Origin: Psychrobacillus sp042944905
GTDB taxonomy: Bacteria; Bacillota; Bacilli; Bacillales_A; Planococcaceae
Reading direction: 5' to 3'
DNA: 64,000 bases
NCBI RefSeq assembly: GCF_042944905.1
Contig: NZ_CP168496.1
Location: forward strand, 3,162,001-3,226,000
This document shows, piece after piece, positions 61,644-64,000 of this stretch (its first letter is position 1; every line of letters begins with the position of its first letter). The position numbers and the translations under genes are program-made. Below the pieces are notes generated by a model that worked only from the letters and a program-made list of their open reading frames with translations, was not told the DNA's origin and searched no databases.

Positions 61644-62933
61644 ATGTCTCAACCAAATATCCCTAATATTTCTCCTACCATTACAGTCACAAGGGATGAT
61701 GCAATTAACCTACTCTTAGCTTCCATTGCCATGGAAGAGTTAGGACTAGCCCATATCATCAATGCCGAAGGAGAAAAAATTCAGTATGCACTCGGCACAT
61801 TACCTGGCTTATCTACGCCTGCTACTTTAGAGGAGATCTTACAAGTGAATACGAGCGTTCAGGATACACTCGAATTGGCTATGAAAAAGGAACTATTATT
61901 AGACAGCAAATTGAAACAAGTGACTCAAATCACCTCTGCTACTGGAACTACTGGTCCTACGGGTGCAACTGGAGCTACAGGCGCTACCGGGGGAACTGGA
62001 AATGCCGGCGCTACTGGGGCTACCGGAAATACCGGGGTCACTGGGGCTACTGGAAATACCGGCGCTACGGGTGTAACTGGAGCTACTGGGGCTACTGGAA
62101 ATACCGGCGCTACGGGTGGCACTGGAGCTACTGGGGCTACCGGAAATACCGGCGCTACTGGGGACACTGGAGCTACTGGGGCTACTGGAAATACCGGCGC
62201 TACTGGGGACACTGGAGCTACTGGGGCTACCGGAAATACCGGCGCTACTGGGGACACTGGAGCTATTGGACCTACCGGAAATACCGGCGCTACCGGGGTC
62301 ACTGGGGCTACCGGATCTACCGGTGCTACGGGTGTAACTGGAGCTACTGGCGCTACTGGACCTACGGGTGCAACTGGACCTACTGGCGATACTGGGTCTA
62401 CTGGTGCCACAGGCGCAACTGGACCTACGGGTGCAACTGGACCTACTGGCGATACTGGGTCTACAGGTGCTACAGGCGCAACTGGTGCTACCGGTGCTAC
62501 CGGTTCAACAGGGGCTACAGGGCAGGGATTATCAGCGTATGGTTATATTTTCAATACAGGTGCTCAAGTTGTGCCATTAGAAGCGGAAGTAACTTTTGAT
62601 AGTAACGGAGTTTTATTGAATATTACACACGCACCTGGTACTTCACAAGTCATTTTGGGTAGTGCTGGCGATTATGCTGTGTTCTTCACAATGGCAGGAG
62701 TAGAACCAAATCAGTTTACTCTTTATCAGAATGGTGCCCCTGTGAGTGGAGGCATATATGGCTCTGGAGCTGGAACTCAACCTAATCCAGGTATGGTAAT
62801 CATTACGGCTAGCACGGGTGATATTTTAACTTTTAGAAATCATACTAGTGCAGCAGCTGCTACTATGCAAACATTGGCTGGTGGAACTCAATCAAATGTT
62901 AATGGTTCTATGCTTATTCTAAAATTAAATTAG
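61644..62933 (+). CDS. collagen-like spore-surface protein with BclA/C1q-type C-terminus
   Basis: 429 residues. The shared N-terminal domain covers about 1-95 (MSQPNIPNISPTITVTRDDA). About 64 Gly-X-Thr triplets follow, rich in GNT and GDT. The last ~135 residues are a jelly-roll domain of the BclA/C1q-TNF type: GLSAYGYIFNTGAQVVPLEA, FTLYQNGAPVSGGIYGSG and GSMLILKLN. BclA forms the hair-like nap of the Bacillus cereus exosporium as trimers. AAAGGAGTG site, own terminator, convergent with a glycosyltransferase. Confidence 0.87.
   Translation: MSQPNIPNISPTITVTRDDAINLLLASIAMEELGLAHIINAEGEKIQYALGTLPGLSTPATLEEILQVNTSVQDTLELAMKKELLLDSKLKQVTQITSATGTTGPTGATGATGATGGTGNAGATGATGNTGVTGATGNTGATGVTGATGATGNTGATGGTGATGATGNTGATGDTGATGATGNTGATGDTGATGATGNTGATGDTGAIGPTGNTGATGVTGATGSTGATGVTGATGATGPTGATGPTGDTGSTGATGATGPTGATGPTGDTGSTGATGATGATGATGSTGATGQGLSAYGYIFNTGAQVVPLEAEVTFDSNGVLLNITHAPGTSQVILGSAGDYAVFFTMAGVEPNQFTLYQNGAPVSGGIYGSGAGTQPNPGMVIITASTGDILTFRNHTSAAAATMQTLAGGTQSNVNGSMLILKLN
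61947..62521 (+). repeat. collagen-coding tandem repeat
   Basis: Nine-base Gly-X-Thr triplets grouped in near-identical units encoding GATGNTGATGDT and, at the end, GATGPTGATGPTGDTGST repeated twice. Confidence 0.8.
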
Positions 62934-62983
62934 AACAATTATGATAACCTAACATGTAATAAATCATATTTAATCCGCACACG

Positions 62984-63030
62984 CAAAGGAATAGCCCATG
63001 GAATTAATCATTCCATGGGCTATTCCTTTG
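62984..63030. terminator. terminator of BclA-like gene
   Basis: A perfect 21-bp stem beginning CAAAGGAATAGCCCATGG with a 5-nt loop. It carries the CCCATGG core also seen in the hairpin at 59299. The stretch 63031-63185 shows no gene. Confidence 0.75.
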
Positions 63031-63185
63031 GACATACAAATTGAAATTCGTTTAAAAATAGAGTATTGAGCACCTTAAAAATAATCTAAAACAACCTATT
63101 CATAGTTTCAAGCAAGCTCTTGGTGTTTCAGGACAATCTGATGATCACCTCATTTTTCCTGAGCATTCATACTACATCATTCAAT

Positions 63186-64000
63186 TCATTCTTTATTGTT
63201 TATCTCATAGTTTTGAAAGAATTCTTCATTCGCTTTTACTTTAGCATCATTCGGACGATAAACTTTAGCTTTATTATTATGTTCTATGGCTTTATTAATA
63301 TCACCTATCTCCCAATAACACACACATAGTTGAAGATTTGGATACCATGTTGCGAAGGCCTCTTGTTTAAATCCTTGATGGTCCTCCTCCTCTATTTCAA
63401 TCGCTAAACGATACCATGTTAATGCTTTTCTAAAATTCCTTTTATTTTTATATATGTCCCCTAGTCGACAAGAAACTTCTGGACGTGGAACATCATAAAA
63501 AATAGACATAACGAGCGATTGTTTTTCTAATTCTGTATTTCCAAGATTTCTATAACACTCCGCCATGTTGATACAAGCCCGAATTTCATCCTCAACCCAG
63601 CCCTTTTTAGTAGCTAAAAACTTTTGATAATAAAAGGATGATTTTTGATACTGGGCATGGTCTTTTAATTCATTTGCATAATAAAATAAATCCCTTGGTG
63701 TGAATTCTTCACCTTTTTCCAATCGATTTTCATAGATTTTAAGGTTTCGATCACTTTGAATAGAAAGATTACTTTTGTCGTTTTTCCGATGAGTTATAGC
63801 TATATCGGTAGTGACGATATTACCACCAACCTCTAAATATTCATGGACGGGACCAATCCATTGAAAGTTATTCACTCTTTTAACCAAACGATTTCTCCTA
63901 AAACTAAAGGTTGGTTTTCCATACTCGTCAAAAGCAGTATGATAGATCATAGAAACTGCATCCACAGAAATATCTAGATTATTTTTTAACGTTTTAAATT
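63186..64000 (-). CDS. GT2 glycosyltransferase with TPR, copy C (5' end outside the window)
   Basis: Incomplete: the frame stays open to the right edge, and residues before the GTG at 63965 (LKTLKNNLDIS) still match copy B, so that GTG is not the start. The GT-A catalytic part lies beyond 64000. Visible are RNRLVKRVNNFQWIGPVHEY, DLFYYANELKDHAQYQKSSF and TPR helices ending VYRPNDAKVKANEEFFQNYE. It is the live version of the relic at 60527-60866 and convergent with the BclA-like gene it may serve. Confidence 0.87.
   Translation of the reverse strand, partial: FKTLKNNLDISVDAVSMIYHTAFDEYGKPTFSFRRNRLVKRVNNFQWIGPVHEYLEVGGNIVTTDIAITHRKNDKSNLSIQSDRNLKIYENRLEKGEEFTPRDLFYYANELKDHAQYQKSSFYYQKFLATKKGWVEDEIRACINMAECYRNLGNTELEKQSLVMSIFYDVPRPEVSCRLGDIYKNKRNFRKALTWYRLAIEIEEEDHQGFKQEAFATWYPNLQLCVCYWEIGDINKAIEHNNKAKVYRPNDAKVKANEEFFQNYEINNKE

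Overview
The window looks like chromosomal DNA of a low-GC, endospore-forming member of the Bacillales. A Psychrobacillus/Lysinibacillus-like relative is an inference, because no rRNA gene lies inside. Supporting signs are the yeaC-yeaD-yebA-guaA-pbuG gene order known from Bacillus, AGGAGG-type ribosome binding sites, frequent TTG/GTG starts, a KatX-like catalase, guanine and SAM-I riboswitches, and spore-surface collagen-like proteins.

Left part (1-24 kb). The first 235 bases resemble the promoter and leader of an rRNA operon read leftward out of the window. Then, all on the minus strand, come pbuG and guaA, each behind a guanine riboswitch, and the MoxR/DUF58/transglutaminase trio. NAD salvage genes (pncB-nadE), a membrane PQQ dehydrogenase with a fused cytochrome c domain, an aminotransferase and exoA follow. 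An ECF sigma factor with its DUF4179 partner is on the plus strand. The stretch 18.6-19.9 kb is a graveyard: a transposase fragment, an interspersed Bacillales repeat split by a 191-bp MITE-like element, and a 20-bp tandem repeat. A KatX-like catalase follows.

Middle part (22-36 kb). This is a purine/allantoin nitrogen module: an allantoate amidohydrolase-like M20 enzyme, guanine deaminase, an NCS2 permease, carbamate kinase, and the three subunits matching E. coli oxamic transcarbamylase (AllF/FdrA, AllG/DUF1116, AllH/DUF2877), facing a divergent PucR-type regulator. An ankyrin-TPR protein of unknown role sits inside this gene set. The inferred route is allantoate to oxalurate to oxamate plus carbamoyl phosphate, with ATP made by the carbamate kinase.

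Next (36-49 kb) come a SAM-riboswitch-controlled methionine operon (yitJ-type fusion plus metH), a methyltransferase-glycosyltransferase fusion, hemY, and a kynU-kynA-kynB operon for tryptophan breakdown to anthranilate.

Right end (49-64 kb). This is a spore-surface gene cluster. Five copies (one dead) of one N-terminal domain are joined to different tails: BclB-type, BclA/C1q-type, a large novel beta domain behind about 335 collagen triplets, or a Cys/His-rich repeat. The large beta domain also occurs as a separate neighbouring protein. Four GT2-TPR glycosyltransferase copies (one dead, one cut by the window edge) are interleaved and probably decorate the threonine-rich collagen stalks. Three of the collagen genes share a conserved upstream block. 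The cluster appears to have grown by cassette duplication and decay.
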